A stretch of 6,060 bases of DNA from Candidatus Pelagibacterales bacterium (GTDB lineage: Bacteria > Pseudomonadota > Alphaproteobacteria > Pelagibacterales > AG-422-B15), in contig JADHQX010000086.1 in NCBI GenBank assembly GCA_016777745.1, positions 1 to 6,060 of the forward strand. Reading direction: 5' to 3'. Numbering within the stretch: position 1 is the first letter of the stretch; each line of letters starts with the position of its first letter. Of the stretch, positions 5,931 to 6,060 are shown one piece after another. Made by a program: the position numbers and the translations under genes. The notes below the pieces were generated by a model. That model did not search any database. It was not told the DNA's origin and was given only the letters and a program-made list of their open reading frames with translations.

Positions 5931-6060
5931 CCCCCTAAAACTATGCCATTACTAGATGGTCACAGGAGGTTTTAAGGATGGCACGGAAACGGTATTCGGA
6001 CGAAGATGCGTTGAAGGTTTTGCGTGAGATTGACGTACATTTACATGATGGGCTAGATGT
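5917..6060 (+). mobile_element. IS3-family insertion sequence, left end (runs off window)
   Basis: The orfA beginning at 5978 identifies the element. The left terminal repeat should lie 50-60 bases upstream; the stretch starting with TG at 5917 or 5923 (TGTCTTAGCCCCCTAAA) has the TG start and C-run often seen at IS3-family ends. The exact end and any target duplication cannot be fixed without the right end, which is outside the window. Confidence 0.65.
5978..6060 (+). CDS. IS3-family transposase OrfA, N-terminal part (continues beyond window)
   Basis: The first 27 residues (MARKRYSDEDALKVLREIDV and on through HLHDGLDV) have the pattern of IS3-family OrfA proteins: a basic start, then the first helix of a helix-turn-helix domain that recognises the terminal repeats. 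In a complete element orfA is followed by orfB, reached by -1 frameshifting to make the OrfAB transposase with its DDE catalytic domain. A perfect AGGAGGT lies at 5964-5970, seven bases before the ATG, so the start is clear. The gene is cut only by the window edge; whether it is intact cannot be judged. Confidence 0.85.
   Translation, partial: MARKRYSDEDALKVLREIDVHLHDGLD

Overview
The window looks like an accessory, heavily rearranged stretch of a proteobacterial chromosome. It is probably alphaproteobacterial: a fabF stop overlaps an mltG start, a common order in that class, and the recombinase and polymerase-like fragments resemble those I associate with marine alphaproteobacterial islands. 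The lineage is inference. Only three full-length genes are clear: a DMT/EamA permease, an HD-domain protein and a Rieske oxygenase. Most of the rest are pieces of genes joined end to end.

Layout. Positions 1-681 are AT-rich and hold no convincing gene. They contain an imperfect direct repeat about 209 bases apart and a 9-base repeat arranged as a long inverted repeat. An EamA permease (682-1629, +) follows. On the minus strand lie the C-terminal part of a single-subunit-polymerase-like protein (1749-2375) and, directly after its stop codon, a short signal-peptide ORF that runs antisense into the permease end.

At about 2375 the sequence changes to GC-richer, more orderly coding on the minus strand: Rieske oxygenase (4464-3304), a PhnZ-like HD protein (3279-2656) and the first ~70 codons of a TTC38-like protein, cut off at 2375. 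These three look like one operon. The two complete enzymes suggest a short oxidative pathway, perhaps on a quaternary amine or a phosphonate; the substrate is a guess. Behind the Rieske gene (4465-4770) is scrambled sequence, then the N-terminal third of mltG and the C-terminal quarter of fabF, still in their native overlapping order.

At about 5465-5480 the fabF fragment gives way to the C-terminal catalytic part of a tyrosine recombinase (+ strand, to 5814). A 16-codon ORF follows (5880-5930); its end lies in what looks like the left end of an IS3-family element, whose orfA starts at 5978 and runs off the window.

Overall, a GC-rich block of host genes (2375 to ~5470) is bounded on both sides by AT-richer mobile-element remnants. 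Each boundary fuses a truncated host gene to a truncated mobile gene. The simplest reading is repeated integration, deletion and illegitimate recombination at an island edge. I see no intact new defence or mobility system. The most unusual items are the paired chimeric junctions, the Rieske-HD enzyme pair and the polymerase-like fragment.
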